Assembly: GCA_003151295.1 (NCBI GenBank)
Contig: PLXD01000151.1
Span: 722 to 15,506 of the forward strand
Origin: Chitinophagaceae bacterium
Lineage (GTDB): Bacteria > Bacteroidota > Bacteroidia > Chitinophagales > Chitinophagaceae
DNA length: 14,785 bases
Reading direction: 5' to 3'
Shown one piece after another: positions 1-8,057 of this stretch (its first letter is position 1; each line of letters opens with the position of its first letter). Under the pieces are notes generated by a model. The model was not told the origin of the DNA. It saw nothing but the letters and a program-made list of their open reading frames with translations, and searched no databases. The translations under genes were made by a program, and so were the position numbers.

Positions 1-697
1 CGTTCATTTTCACATCCAGTACGGAAGCCAGCCTTCCCCCGTATTCCGCGGGGATCGCGCCTTTATACAGGGTCACATCCTTAAGGGCATCGGAATTAAA
101 GGTGGAAAAAAAACCCAATAAATGAGAGGGGTTGTATACCGTGGCCTCATCCAGTAAAATAAGATTCTGATCGATACTGCCGCCCCGCACATAAAACCCG
201 CTATTCCCATCGCCTCCCGATTGTACACCGGGTAATAGCTGGATCGTCTTCAGGATATCCTTCTCTCCGAAAAGGACGGGAATGTCCGCGATTTCTGCGA
301 TAGAAAGTTTTTGAACACCCATCAGCGGCTTGGTCACATTGTTATTATTTCTATTGGCCGTTACGACCACTTCCTGCAATTGCGCTTCCTCTACGCCCAG
401 TTCTACCGCAACCACGATGTCCCTGGCAAGGGATATAGCCAGGGTATCACTCCGGTAGCCGGCAAAGCTCACCACCATTTTATAATTCCCGGGGGCGGCA
501 TTGAGGGAATAGAATCCATAGGCATTGCTCAGTGCGGCCGAATGAGGCTGCTCCAACAGTACGATGCTTGCCCCGATCAAGGTCTCCCCGGATTTCTTAT
601 CCCGGATCGTGCCACTGACCGTGTGCCGGGACTGCGCAACGAGCAGGATGGGCAAAACCAGTAAGACTAAAGGCAAAAGGGACTTGGTTCGATGCAT
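1..697 (-). CDS. TonB-dependent outer-membrane receptor, N-terminal part (runs off left edge)
   Basis: The minus strand is open from an ATG at 697 to the window edge, giving 232 residues without a stop. Residues 1-21 form a signal peptide (HRTK, then a Leu/Val/Pro-rich core, likely cut after LLVA). Residues about 26-105 look like a carboxypeptidase-regulatory-like beta-sandwich (VSGTIRDKKSGETLIGASI, NAYGFYSL). QEVVVTAN at 109-116 is the usual lead into the plug domain, which follows from about 125 with GFYVRGGSIDQNLILLDEA (167-185) and YNPSHLLGFFS (188-198). Such receptors import ligands across the outer membrane using TonB energy. The RGGSIDQN and YNPSHL style is typical of non-SusC receptors that I recall being paired with DUF4249 lipoproteins, but the next gene lies outside the window. 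The ligand cannot be told. The beta-barrel is missing only because the window ends. No Shine-Dalgarno sequence is seen; the start is supported by the signal peptide. Confidence 0.93.
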   Translation of the reverse strand, partial: MHRTKSLLPLVLLVLPILLVAQSRHTVSGTIRDKKSGETLIGASIVLLEQPHSAALSNAYGFYSLNAAPGNYKMVVSFAGYRSDTLAISLARDIVVAVELGVEEAQLQEVVVTANRNNNNVTKPLMGVQKLSIAEIADIPVLFGEKDILKTIQLLPGVQSGGDGNSGFYVRGGSIDQNLILLDEATVYNPSHLLGFFSTFNSDALKDVTLYKGAIPAEYGGRLASVLDVKMN

Positions 698-986
698 GGG
701 ATCTAGTTTGGTTTGACAATTGTGGAAACCCTTCTATCAGGGATCATACTATCAGGAATTATACGTAACCCTGATGGCAAGCAAAGCGCAAGGATAAGGA
801 GGAATTAGTTAACAAAAAGTTATCGGGGGATAACCCGCGTGAATAAGGATACCAAAACACTGTATTTGGCTACTTTCCGACGACTGCTTCCAACATCTCC
901 CGGCGAATTTCCGGCTTTCTCCCGGGGAAAAAATCATACTTTCGATAGGAATAAAGGATTGTTAGCCATATTAACGGTATCAAACA
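698..986. promoter_or_regulatory. Divergent intergenic region with short repeats and a hairpin
   Basis: This 289-base gap separates two divergent genes and must hold both their promoters, although I see no full Bacteroidota promoter (TTTG with TAnnTTTG at normal spacing). Near matches are TGTATTTG around 859-866 and TACTTTCG around 939-946, both unconvincing. CTATCAGG(G/A)A occurs at 734-743 and 749-758, a 15-base period. ATCAGGG (736-742) is mirrored by CCCTGAT (769-775), so the trio could be an operator for the receptor gene. A perfect 6-bp hairpin, GTTATC-GGGG-GATAAC, lies at 819-834. No coding sequence is supported here. Regulatory roles are inference only. Confidence 0.4.
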
Positions 987-2693
987 ATGAAAAAAGGGGT
1001 CCTGATCGTTTTAAGCATCTTTTTGATAAGTTCGCTCCTACTGCATTCCTGTTCCTCGCCGAATGCCGAACCGATCGCTTCGGACTCTCTTTCCATCGCC
1101 CTTGGCCGGAATGCTTTTACGCAGAACTGTAGCTCTTGTCACAATTTCAAGCAGGATGGCATCGGTCCGCAATTAGGCGGCATCACCGGGGATACTTCCG
1201 CAGACTGGCTGAAGCATTTTATAAAAGACCCCAAAACCACTATCGGATCGGGCGATCAACGGGCTAAACAGCTGTATGGGAAATTCCATACAATGATGCC
1301 CTCATTCCCTGCTTTTACCGATGAGGAACTAAACAGGATCCTGGCTTACTTAAACACCCAAAAGAGTTCGGGTCAAACAAGCCGGAAGGAGGATCCTACG
1401 GCTATCAAAAACCCGATCCCGCAGCCGATCGCGCTTTCAGACCTGGTGATTGGCCTGGAGCAGGTGACACAAATACCGCATTCCAGCGATCAAGCTCCCT
1501 TCACGAGGATCAACAAACTTGACTTTCAACCCGGCAAAGAGGACCTGTTTATCATGGACCTTCGGGGTAAACTCTATAAACTTCAGCACAATCAGCCGGT
1601 CGTCTACCTGGACCTGGCTGCGCGGATGCCTCATTTCATCGGTCAGCCCGGCCTGGGTACGGGATTTGGAAGTTTCGCCTTTCATCCCGATTTCGCGAAG
1701 AACGGGCTTCTGTACACTACGCATACGGAACCCGCCGGTACAAAGCAGGCAGACTTCAGATACGATGATTCCATAAAGGTGGCCCTGCAGTGGGTCGTGA
1801 CCGAATGGAAAACGGACCCTCCCGGGGCCACACCCTTTTCGGGAACAAGCAGGGAACTTTTCCGCGTAAATATGGTTTCAGGGATCCACGGGGTGCAGGA
1901 AATCAGCTTCAACCCCCTCGCAAAACCCGGCGACGAAGACTACGGACAATTATACATTGGGGTGGATGATGGCGGCAGCGTTGAAAATGGCTACTCTTTT
2001 CTGCCCCATAGCCTGGACAGGATCTGGGGAACGATCCTCCGTATAGATCCCCTGGGCCGGAACAGCGCCAATGGACGTTACGGAATTTCGCAGCATAATC
2101 CTTTTAGCAAAAGCGCCGATCCGAAAGTGCTTCGGGAGATCTATGCCTACGGGTTCAGGAATCCGCATCGTATTACCTGGAGCAAGGCAGGCCAGATGCT
2201 GGTTTCCAATATTGGCCAGGCCAATATCGAGTCCTTAAACCTGATCCTGCCCGGGCATGACTATGGCTGGCCTATCCGGGAAGGGGCTTTTGTCATCAAT
2301 CCATTGGGAGATATCAATAAGGTTCACCCGCTTCCTCCAAATGATTCCATCTATCATATCACCTACCCTGTTGCAGCATTCGACCACGACGAAGGAAATG
2401 CCATCTCCGGGGGATATGAATATTGGGGGAGTGAGGTTCCGACCTTAAAAGGGAAATATCTTTTCGGGGATATTCCAAACGGACGGTTGTTTTATGTAGA
2501 GATGAGAGACCTGAAATTGGGGAGCCTGGCGCTTGTCAAGGAATGGCGGCTCTCCCTTCATGGCAAGCCGATCACACTGCGCGAGCTTTGCGGGACCGGC
2601 CGGGTGGACCTCCGATTCGGCAGAAATCCCAAGGGTGAATTGTATATACTCACCAAGTCGGACGGAAAGGTCTACCGGTTAGTCAGTCCTTAG
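987..2693 (+). CDS. Cytochrome c / PQQ-type sugar dehydrogenase-like beta-propeller lipoprotein
   Basis: This 568-residue protein begins with a lipoprotein signal (MKKG, hydrophobic core, lipobox LHSC with Cys22), so it is probably anchored in a cell-envelope membrane facing the periplasm or surface. Residues about 35-128 form a class I cytochrome c: CSSCH (Cys48, Cys51, His52) binds heme and MMP (Met103/Met104) supplies the likely distal ligand. From about 150 to the end is a six-bladed propeller of the glucose/sorbosone dehydrogenase family, with family-like motifs FGSFAFHPDF (227-236), YGFRNPHRITW (388-398) and DYGWP (425-429). The family oxidises sugars or aldoses with PQQ; here electrons could pass within the chain to the fused heme. 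The substrate, and whether PQQ is bound at all, cannot be read from the sequence. The ATG at 987 fits the signal peptide. The gene stands alone, with an amylase relic downstream. Confidence 0.88.
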   Translation: MKKGVLIVLSIFLISSLLLHSCSSPNAEPIASDSLSIALGRNAFTQNCSSCHNFKQDGIGPQLGGITGDTSADWLKHFIKDPKTTIGSGDQRAKQLYGKFHTMMPSFPAFTDEELNRILAYLNTQKSSGQTSRKEDPTAIKNPIPQPIALSDLVIGLEQVTQIPHSSDQAPFTRINKLDFQPGKEDLFIMDLRGKLYKLQHNQPVVYLDLAARMPHFIGQPGLGTGFGSFAFHPDFAKNGLLYTTHTEPAGTKQADFRYDDSIKVALQWVVTEWKTDPPGATPFSGTSRELFRVNMVSGIHGVQEISFNPLAKPGDEDYGQLYIGVDDGGSVENGYSFLPHSLDRIWGTILRIDPLGRNSANGRYGISQHNPFSKSADPKVLREIYAYGFRNPHRITWSKAGQMLVSNIGQANIESLNLILPGHDYGWPIREGAFVINPLGDINKVHPLPPNDSIYHITYPVAAFDHDEGNAISGGYEYWGSEVPTLKGKYLFGDIPNGRLFYVEMRDLKLGSLALVKEWRLSLHGKPITLRELCGTGRVDLRFGRNPKGELYILTKSDGKVYRLVSP

Positions 2694-2699
2694 TCTGAG

Positions 2700-2820
2700 C
2701 AATTCACACCGCTTAGCAATCTGAATAGCTGAAAAGCTTGCATCCCGGACAATCTGCGTCGCCTGAATCGCTGAACAACCTGCATCTCAAAGCATTCCGT
2801 ACCATTCAACAATCTGCACC
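2700..2820. repeat. Cluster of degenerate CAATCTG direct repeats
   Basis: CAATCTG occurs at 2717, 2750 and 2810, with the variant CAACCTG at 2776 and a weaker CAATTCACACCGC at 2700. Several copies continue as (C/G)(A/G)(T/C)CGCC and then TGAA(T/C)(A/C)GCTGAA, for example around 2722-2733 and 2763-2775. Spacings are about 17, 33, 26 and 34 bases, too irregular for a CRISPR array. The block starts seven bases after the stop of the propeller gene. It looks like an eroded intergenic repeat array; the function is unknown and no hairpin long enough for a terminator is visible. Confidence 0.5.
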
Positions 2821-2889
2821 GCCAAACATAGACATCAGCCTAAATTAATGTGTAACTTTAACACAATAAACCGGATTGCGATAAAAAAA

Positions 2890-3182
2890 ATGTTTCCTCT
2901 TCTCTGTTCTTGTCTTTTCCTGGCCTGTGCTCCGGGCGATTAAATTCTTCGACAAGGATACCCTGGTCTTCCAGGATTTGAAGAGGGCCCGCTTCTATCA
3001 GGTATTGCTGAGCCTTCGCAAAAGGAGCCCTGTTCTTGCTGCTTTCGCTTCGTTCAGAAAACTCAAGGTTGGCAATGATAAGGCCCTATAATAATGTCTT
3101 TATGGGCAAAGAAGAACCCTTAAACGGAACAAAATCGCTGATTGAGCCCTGGGGGTATGCTGTATACGAATATGGGAAATAG
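2890..3182 (+). pseudogene. Decayed GH13 alpha-amylase relic (C-terminal fragments in two shifted frames)
   Basis: Three short readable pieces follow one another in different frames. An ATG at 2890 opens 17 codons resembling a lipoprotein signal (CLFLACAPGD) and stops at 2941. The +1 frame reads from at least 2930 to a stop at 3089-3091 and gives LRAIKFFDKDTLVFQDLKR, then RFYQVLLSLRKRSPVL. This matches the end of the catalytic barrel of alpha-amylases, where FF(D/E)KD and FY..LL.LRK.NP.L are characteristic. The third frame, 3084-3182, gives YNNVFMGKEEPL and then IEPWGYAVYEY before a TAG, which is how amylase C-terminal beta-domains finish. The catalytic part of the barrel with its three acidic residues is absent, and about 35-40 residues of the C-terminal domain also seem lost. 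The relic therefore combines large deletions with frameshifts. The family call rests on recalled family motifs. The signal-peptide piece may be coincidental. Sequencing error cannot explain the missing barrel. Confidence 0.72.
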
Positions 3183-3253
3183 TAAAAAACAGTTACGACT
3201 CCTTTTATTAGAAAATTTTCACGAAAAAAGCAGATTATCTGAATAAATTATAA

Positions 3254-3261
3254 GAATTTTG
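3254..3261 (+). promoter_or_regulatory. Possible -7 element upstream of leuC
   Basis: GAATTTTG matches seven of eight positions of the Bacteroidota -7 consensus TAnnTTTG and ends 23 bases before the leuC ATG. No TTTG lies at the expected -33 distance, so this is a weak candidate. The surrounding 3183-3284 stretch is strongly A/T-rich and shows no T-box, leader peptide with a run of Leu or Ile codons, or attenuator hairpin that I can recognise. Confidence 0.3.
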
Positions 3262-3284
3262 CAACTCGTTTATAAATCATAAAA

Positions 3285-4694
3285 ATGAGCAAGACACCCG
3301 CTACATTATTTGACAGAGTATGGGATTCGCATGTGGTCCGGCAAATTGAAGATGGCCCCGATGTGTTTTTTATCGACCGGCACTTCATCCATGAAGTAAC
3401 CAGCCCGGTGGCATTCCTGGGACTGGAAACCCGGGACCTGAGCGTACTATTTCCCGAAAAAACATTTGCTACGGCCGATCATAACACTCCTACCCTCAAT
3501 CAGCATTTGCCGGTGCAGGATCTGCTTTCAGCCAACCAGTTGAAAGCATTGGAAGTGAATTCGGCAAAATATCATATTTCACATTGGGGGTTGGGCAACC
3601 CCAAGAATGGCATCGTGCATGTGGTGGGGCCCGAAAACGGGATCACCCTTCCCGGCATGACGATTGTTTGCGGAGACTCGCATACTTCCACGCATGGTGC
3701 ATTTGGCGCTATTGCTTTTGGCATTGGCACTTCCGAAGTAGAGATGGTACTATCTTCCCAATGCATTATGCAGCAAAAGCCAAAGAAAATGCGCATTAAA
3801 GTAAATGGCAAGCCGGGCAAAGGGATTACCCCAAAGGATGTTACCCTCTATGGCATTTCCAAATTGACGGCATCCGGCGCAACGGGGTATTTTGTGGAGT
3901 ATGCTGGCGAAGTATTTGAGAATATGAGTATGGAAGGCCGCATGACCGTTTGCAATATGAGTATTGAAATGGGGGCCCGCGGTGGCATGATTGCCCCTGA
4001 TGAAACAACTTTTGCTTATCTCAAAGGCCGGGACAAAGCGCCGAAAGGGGAAGCCTGGGATAAAGCGCTGGCTTATTGGAAAACTTTGAAAACAGATGAA
4101 GGCGCCTTTTTTGACAAGGAATATGCATTCGATGCGGCAGATGTAGAACCGATGATCACTTACGGCACCAATCCGGGTATGGGAATGGGCATTACCCGGC
4201 ATATACCCACCTCGCAGGTTGCAGGTGGCAGTAAAGCCAGTTATGAAAAGTCGCTCGATTACATGGGATTTCACGAAGGCGAATCCATGCTGGGCAAAAA
4301 AGTGGACTATGTATTCATCGGCAGTTGCACCAATGGACGTATTGAAGATTTCCGTGACTTTGCCTCTATCGTAAAAGGCCGGAAAAAAGCAGCACATGTT
4401 ACGGCATGGATCGTCCCCGGTTCGCATATCGTAGAGCAACAAATAAAAGAAGAAGGCATACTGGACATATTGACGGAAGCGGGCTTTCAGTTACGTCAGC
4501 CCGGATGCTCCGCCTGCCTGGCCATGAATGACGATAAAATACCCGCGGGCAAATACGCCGTGAGCACCAGCAACCGCAATTTCGAAGGAAGGCAAGGGCC
4601 TGGCGCCAGGACCATGCTTGCCAGTCCACTAGTGGCCGCCGCCGCCGCCGTAACAGGCGTCGTAACAGATCCTAGGGGGCTGATCGCCGAATAA
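3285..4694 (+). CDS. leuC: 3-isopropylmalate dehydratase large subunit
   Basis: LeuC, 469 residues, the usual bacterial length, is the [4Fe-4S] subunit of isopropylmalate isomerase. It works with LeuD to convert 2-isopropylmalate to 3-isopropylmalate in the cytoplasm. The cluster ligands are visible as Cys348 in GSCTNGR and Cys408 and Cys411 in PGCSAC. Other aconitase-family signatures are [15 protein letters not shown] (128-142), FGIGTSEVE (145-153) and [12 protein letters not shown] (427-438). The same heterodimer can isomerise citramalate to methylmalate, which fits the citramalate-synthase-like gene two places downstream. It is the first gene of the leuC-leuD-cimA-leuB cluster. The ATG follows an A/T-rich stretch without a Shine-Dalgarno sequence, as usual in Bacteroidota. 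No anomaly is seen. Confidence 0.98.
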   Translation: MSKTPATLFDRVWDSHVVRQIEDGPDVFFIDRHFIHEVTSPVAFLGLETRDLSVLFPEKTFATADHNTPTLNQHLPVQDLLSANQLKALEVNSAKYHISHWGLGNPKNGIVHVVGPENGITLPGMTIVCGDSHTSTHGAFGAIAFGIGTSEVEMVLSSQCIMQQKPKKMRIKVNGKPGKGITPKDVTLYGISKLTASGATGYFVEYAGEVFENMSMEGRMTVCNMSIEMGARGGMIAPDETTFAYLKGRDKAPKGEAWDKALAYWKTLKTDEGAFFDKEYAFDAADVEPMITYGTNPGMGMGITRHIPTSQVAGGSKASYEKSLDYMGFHEGESMLGKKVDYVFIGSCTNGRIEDFRDFASIVKGRKKAAHVTAWIVPGSHIVEQQIKEEGILDILTEAGFQLRQPGCSACLAMNDDKIPAGKYAVSTSNRNFEGRQGPGARTMLASPLVAAAAAVTGVVTDPRGLIAE

Positions 4695-4748
4695 CGATCG
4701 CCCGGAAACCGAACCAAAAGCAAAAACTTTAAATAATACAAAATAAGA

Positions 4749-5345
4749 ATGGCTTACGATAAATTCACCCTATTAAGGAGTTCGGCAGTTCCTATGCCGA
4801 TTGAAAATGTGGACACCGACCAGATTATTCCTGCCCGTTTTTTAAAAGCAACCGAACGCACGGGATTTGGCGACAATCTTTTTCGCGATTGGCGCTATAA
4901 CACAGATGGCTCTCCCAAAAAGGATTTTGTTTTAAACAACCCTATTTATTCGGGCAACATACTGGTCGCCGGCAGGAACTTCGGAAGCGGCAGCAGCCGC
5001 GAGCACGCTGCATGGGCTCTATATGATTATGGCTTCCGTTGTGTGGTATCCAGTTTTTTTGCCGATATTTTCAAGAACAATTCTTTGAACATCGGCCTAT
5101 TGCCCGTGCAGGTAAGCCCTGTGTTTTTAGATAAGATATTCACTGCCCTTGAAGCCAACCCCCATTCCGAGCTGGAAGTCAATCTCCCGGAACAGACCCT
5201 TACCCTCCTGGCTACAAGAGAAAGTGAATCCTTTGAAATCACTACCTATAAAAAGCATAACATGACCCATGGTTATGACGATATTGATTACCTGCAGGCC
5301 ATGAAAGCCGATATTCAGTCATTCGCCGCCAAAAGCATGTATTAA
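4749..5345 (+). CDS. leuD: 3-isopropylmalate dehydratase small subunit
   Basis: LeuD, 198 residues, is the swivelling domain that completes the active site of the LeuCD isomerase. ENVDTDQIIPARFLK (19-33) is the family N-terminal signature, and NFGSGSSREHAAWAL (77-91) is the substrate-recognition loop shared with aconitases. The length matches bacterial LeuD. It starts 54 bases after leuC and ends 22 bases before the next gene, so co-transcription is likely. Translation begins at an ATG preceded by an A-rich stretch, with no Shine-Dalgarno sequence. No residue expected for function is missing. Confidence 0.98.
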   Translation: MAYDKFTLLRSSAVPMPIENVDTDQIIPARFLKATERTGFGDNLFRDWRYNTDGSPKKDFVLNNPIYSGNILVAGRNFGSGSSREHAAWALYDYGFRCVVSSFFADIFKNNSLNIGLLPVQVSPVFLDKIFTALEANPHSELEVNLPEQTLTLLATRESESFEITTYKKHNMTHGYDDIDYLQAMKADIQSFAAKSMY

Positions 5346-5367
5346 AAAACACCAGTCGACAACCATT

Positions 5368-6891
5368 ATGCCAGTTGCCAAACAATATATTGAAATTATG
5401 GACACCACGCTCCGCGATGGTGAACAAACCAGCGGAGTCTCTTTTTCGTCATCGGAAAAGCTAACCATTGCCCAACTTCTTCTGACCGAAGTAAAAGTGG
5501 ACAGGATCGAAATCGCATCGGCCCGGGTGTCCGAAGGTGAATTTGCTGCGGTAGACGCCATTACCAAATGGGCAAAAGCCAATGGCTTTTTAAACAGGGT
5601 GGAAGTGCTGACGTTCGTTGACGGGGATGTTTCCGTGCAATGGATGCTAAAAGCAGGCGCCAAAGTAATGAACCTGCTTACCAAAGGTTCCCTGAATCAC
5701 TTAGTGCACCAGCTGAAGAAAAAACCAGAACAACATTTTGCAGAAGTAGCTGCGGTCATTAAGCTGGCAAAGGAGAATGGCCTGGAGTGCAATGTGTATC
5801 TCGAAGACTGGAGCAATGGCATGCGTCATTCAAAAGAGTATGTTTTTCAATACTTGGATTTTTTACAGCACCAACCGGTAAAAAGGATCATGCTGCCGGA
5901 CACCTTAGGCATTCTCATCCCCTCGGAAGTGTATGCCTATGTTTCCGAAATTGTTCAACGCTATCCGCATATACATTTCGATTTCCATGCACACAACGAT
6001 TACGACCTGGGTACCGCCAATGTACTGGAAGGAGTAAAAGCAGGCGCTAAGGGCATCCACCTTACCGTTAACGGTATGGGTGAAAGAGCCGGCAACGCCC
6101 CGCTGGCCAGCGCCATTGCCGTGCTGAACGATTTCATGCCTTCCGTAACAACGGCCGTAGTCGAAGAATCCTTATATAGAGTCAGCAAACTCGTAGAATC
6201 ATTCTCCGGTTTCCTTATTTCCGTCAATAAGCCGATTGTCGGGGAGAACGTGTTTACGCAAACCGCCGGTATTCATGCGGATGGCGATAAAAAGAACAAA
6301 TTATATTTCAGCGACCTGATGCCCGAACGCTTTGGCCGTCAGCGCAAATATGCTTTGGGTAAAACCAGCGGCAAAGCCAATATCGAAAACAACCTACAGC
6401 AACTAGGCATTCAACTGTCCGATGCGGACCTGAAAAAAGTGACGCAGCGTATCATTGAACTGGGCGACAAAAAGGAAGTGGTCACACAGGCCGACCTGCC
6501 CTATATCCTTTCCGATGTATTAAACAGCAACACGATCGAAGAAAAAGTGAAAATCGAAAACTACGTATTGACCCATTCAAAAAATCTCCACCCTTCCGTT
6601 ACGCTCAAAATATCGATAAAGGGGGAACTATTCGAAGAACATGCGCAGGGCGACGGACAATATGACGCATTCATGAATGCATTGAAGAAAGTGTATAAAA
6701 AAAAGAACCAGGAATTGCCTTCCTTAGCGGATTATGCAGTACGCATTCCGCCGGGGGGGAAAAGCGATGCTTTATGCGAAACGATCATTACCTGGACCTA
6801 TAATAAAAAAGAGTTTATCACCAGGGGGCTCGATAGCGATCAAACCGTATCTGCGATAAAGGCAACCCAGAAAATGCTGAATTTAATATAA
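5368..6891 (+). CDS. cimA: LeuA-family synthase, probably (R)-citramalate synthase
   Basis: This 507-residue enzyme belongs to the DRE-TIM metallolyase family that condenses acetyl-CoA with a 2-oxoacid. The barrel opens with DTTLRDGEQ (Arg16, Asp17) and carries the metal site FHAHNDYD (His207, His209) and the GNAPL loop with Asn243. It resembles the Leptospira interrogans citramalate synthase as I recall it, even in residue numbers: the hydrophobic pocket that selects pyruvate (Leu81, Leu104, Tyr144) is present here at the same positions, with Glu146 in NVYLEDWSNG. GIHADGDKK (301-309) follows, then a C-terminal regulatory domain (about 390-507) with YDAFMNAL and DYAVRIPPGGKSDA, matching the isoleucine-binding region of that enzyme. 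Product: citramalate for isoleucine synthesis, probably inhibited by isoleucine. Automated annotation may call it 2-isopropylmalate synthase; a dual role cannot be excluded. It sits 22 bases after leuD. Confidence 0.85.
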   Translation: MPVAKQYIEIMDTTLRDGEQTSGVSFSSSEKLTIAQLLLTEVKVDRIEIASARVSEGEFAAVDAITKWAKANGFLNRVEVLTFVDGDVSVQWMLKAGAKVMNLLTKGSLNHLVHQLKKKPEQHFAEVAAVIKLAKENGLECNVYLEDWSNGMRHSKEYVFQYLDFLQHQPVKRIMLPDTLGILIPSEVYAYVSEIVQRYPHIHFDFHAHNDYDLGTANVLEGVKAGAKGIHLTVNGMGERAGNAPLASAIAVLNDFMPSVTTAVVEESLYRVSKLVESFSGFLISVNKPIVGENVFTQTAGIHADGDKKNKLYFSDLMPERFGRQRKYALGKTSGKANIENNLQQLGIQLSDADLKKVTQRIIELGDKKEVVTQADLPYILSDVLNSNTIEEKVKIENYVLTHSKNLHPSVTLKISIKGELFEEHAQGDGQYDAFMNALKKVYKKKNQELPSLADYAVRIPPGGKSDALCETIITWTYNKKEFITRGLDSDQTVSAIKATQKMLNLI

Positions 6892-6948
6892 GGCATCCCG
6901 GATCTAAATTATCATTATAAAATATCTTTCATTTTAATAAACAACCGA

Positions 6949-8022
6949 ATGGCAAGCAAACATATTTTAATTGTTCCGGGCGATGGGATAGGACAGGAAG
7001 TAACCGCAGTGGGTAAAAAAGTTTTGGAAAAGATAGCCGTAAAATTTGGGCACAGCTTCACGTACGACGAAGCGCTAATCGGACATGTGGCGATCGAAGC
7101 AACCGGAAATCCTTTGCCGGATAGTACGCTGGAAAAGATGCGTAAGTCCGATGCCGTATTGTTTGGCGCCGTGGGTCATCCCAAATACGACAACGACCCT
7201 TCTGCCAAAGTAAGACCGGAACAGGGTTTGCTGAAGATGCGCAAAGAGCTGGGCTTGTATGCCAATCTTCGTCCCATCAAGTTATTCGACGAATTGCTGG
7301 ACGCTTCCAGCATCAAACCCGAAATATTAAAAGGCGCCGATATTTTATTCTTCCGTGAACTGACCGGCGATATTTATTTCGGTGAAAAAGGAAGAAAAAA
7401 CAATGGCGACACTGCCTATGATGTAGCAGAATACAGCCGCTATGAAGTAGAGCGCATTGCCCGAAAAGCATTTGACGCAGCCAGAACGAGAAGAAAGAAA
7501 TTATGTTCGGTAGACAAGGCAAACGTACTTGAAACATCCAGGTTGTGGAGGGAAGTAGTACAAAAAGTCGCAGCGGAATACCCGGATGTAGAAGTAGAAT
7601 ACCAGTTTGTAGATACCACGGCCATGATGCTGATAAAAGACCCGCGCCGGTTTGATGTAGTCGTTACCGCCAATCTCTTCGGCGATATTCTTACCGATGA
7701 GGCTTCGCAGATAGCAGGTTCCATGGGCATGCTGGCGTCCGCTTCGATAGGCGATGGTACGGGCGTTTATGAACCCATTCATGGCTCGGCCCACGATATT
7801 ACCGGTAAAGGGGTTGCTAACCCATTGGCATCCATCTTATCTGCCGCTTTGTTATTGGATATTTCTTTTGGAATGAAGGCAGAATCAGAAACTGTTATTC
7901 ATGCGGTAGACAAAGTATTAAAATCAGGCTTTCGCACAAGGGATATTGCCGGCAGTCAAACACTTGCCCATAAAATATTGGGCACGGAAGCCATCGGAGA
8001 AGAAGTGCTCAAGTCCATTTGA
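6949..8022 (+). CDS. leuB: 3-isopropylmalate dehydrogenase
   Basis: LeuB, 357 residues, oxidatively decarboxylates 3-isopropylmalate to 2-oxoisocaproate with NAD, and in the citramalate route acts on erythro-3-methylmalate to give 2-oxobutyrate. Visible signatures are the N-terminal VPGDGIGQEV (9-18), substrate arginines in LLKMRKELGLYANLRP (Arg98, Arg108), FFRELTGDIYFG with Arg136 and Tyr143, VDKANVL with Lys190, and the metal-binding Asp222, Asp246 and Asp250. GDGTGVYEPIHGSAHDI (268-284) forms the NAD loop, the pattern of NAD- rather than NADP-dependent enzymes. It lies 57 bases after the cimA-like gene and completes the set of shared leucine/isoleucine steps; no separate leuA is in the window. 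No anomaly is seen. Confidence 0.97.
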   Translation: MASKHILIVPGDGIGQEVTAVGKKVLEKIAVKFGHSFTYDEALIGHVAIEATGNPLPDSTLEKMRKSDAVLFGAVGHPKYDNDPSAKVRPEQGLLKMRKELGLYANLRPIKLFDELLDASSIKPEILKGADILFFRELTGDIYFGEKGRKNNGDTAYDVAEYSRYEVERIARKAFDAARTRRKKLCSVDKANVLETSRLWREVVQKVAAEYPDVEVEYQFVDTTAMMLIKDPRRFDVVVTANLFGDILTDEASQIAGSMGMLASASIGDGTGVYEPIHGSAHDITGKGVANPLASILSAALLLDISFGMKAESETVIHAVDKVLKSGFRTRDIAGSQTLAHKILGTEAIGEEVLKSI

Positions 8023-8057
8023 GGCCGGCCCACCCATCGTGGCATGATTATTTAATT

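Noticed and set aside
311..664. 117-codon open frame on the plus strand
   Set aside because: It is antisense to the TonB receptor, whose minus-strand translation shows a signal peptide and a plug domain; the plus-strand product has no recognisable motif.
839..1132. 97-codon plus-strand frame overlapping the start of the cytochrome/propeller gene
   Set aside because: It overlaps the signal peptide and heme region of the real gene in another frame and has low-complexity, unrecognisable sequence.
2700..2820. Possible CRISPR array
   Set aside because: Repeat copies are degenerate and unevenly spaced (17-34 bases), with no conserved repeat of 24 bases or more and no cas genes nearby.
3750..4442. 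230-codon minus-strand open frame
   Set aside because: It lies wholly inside leuC; the product is an antisense shadow rich in His, Phe and Ile without domain features.
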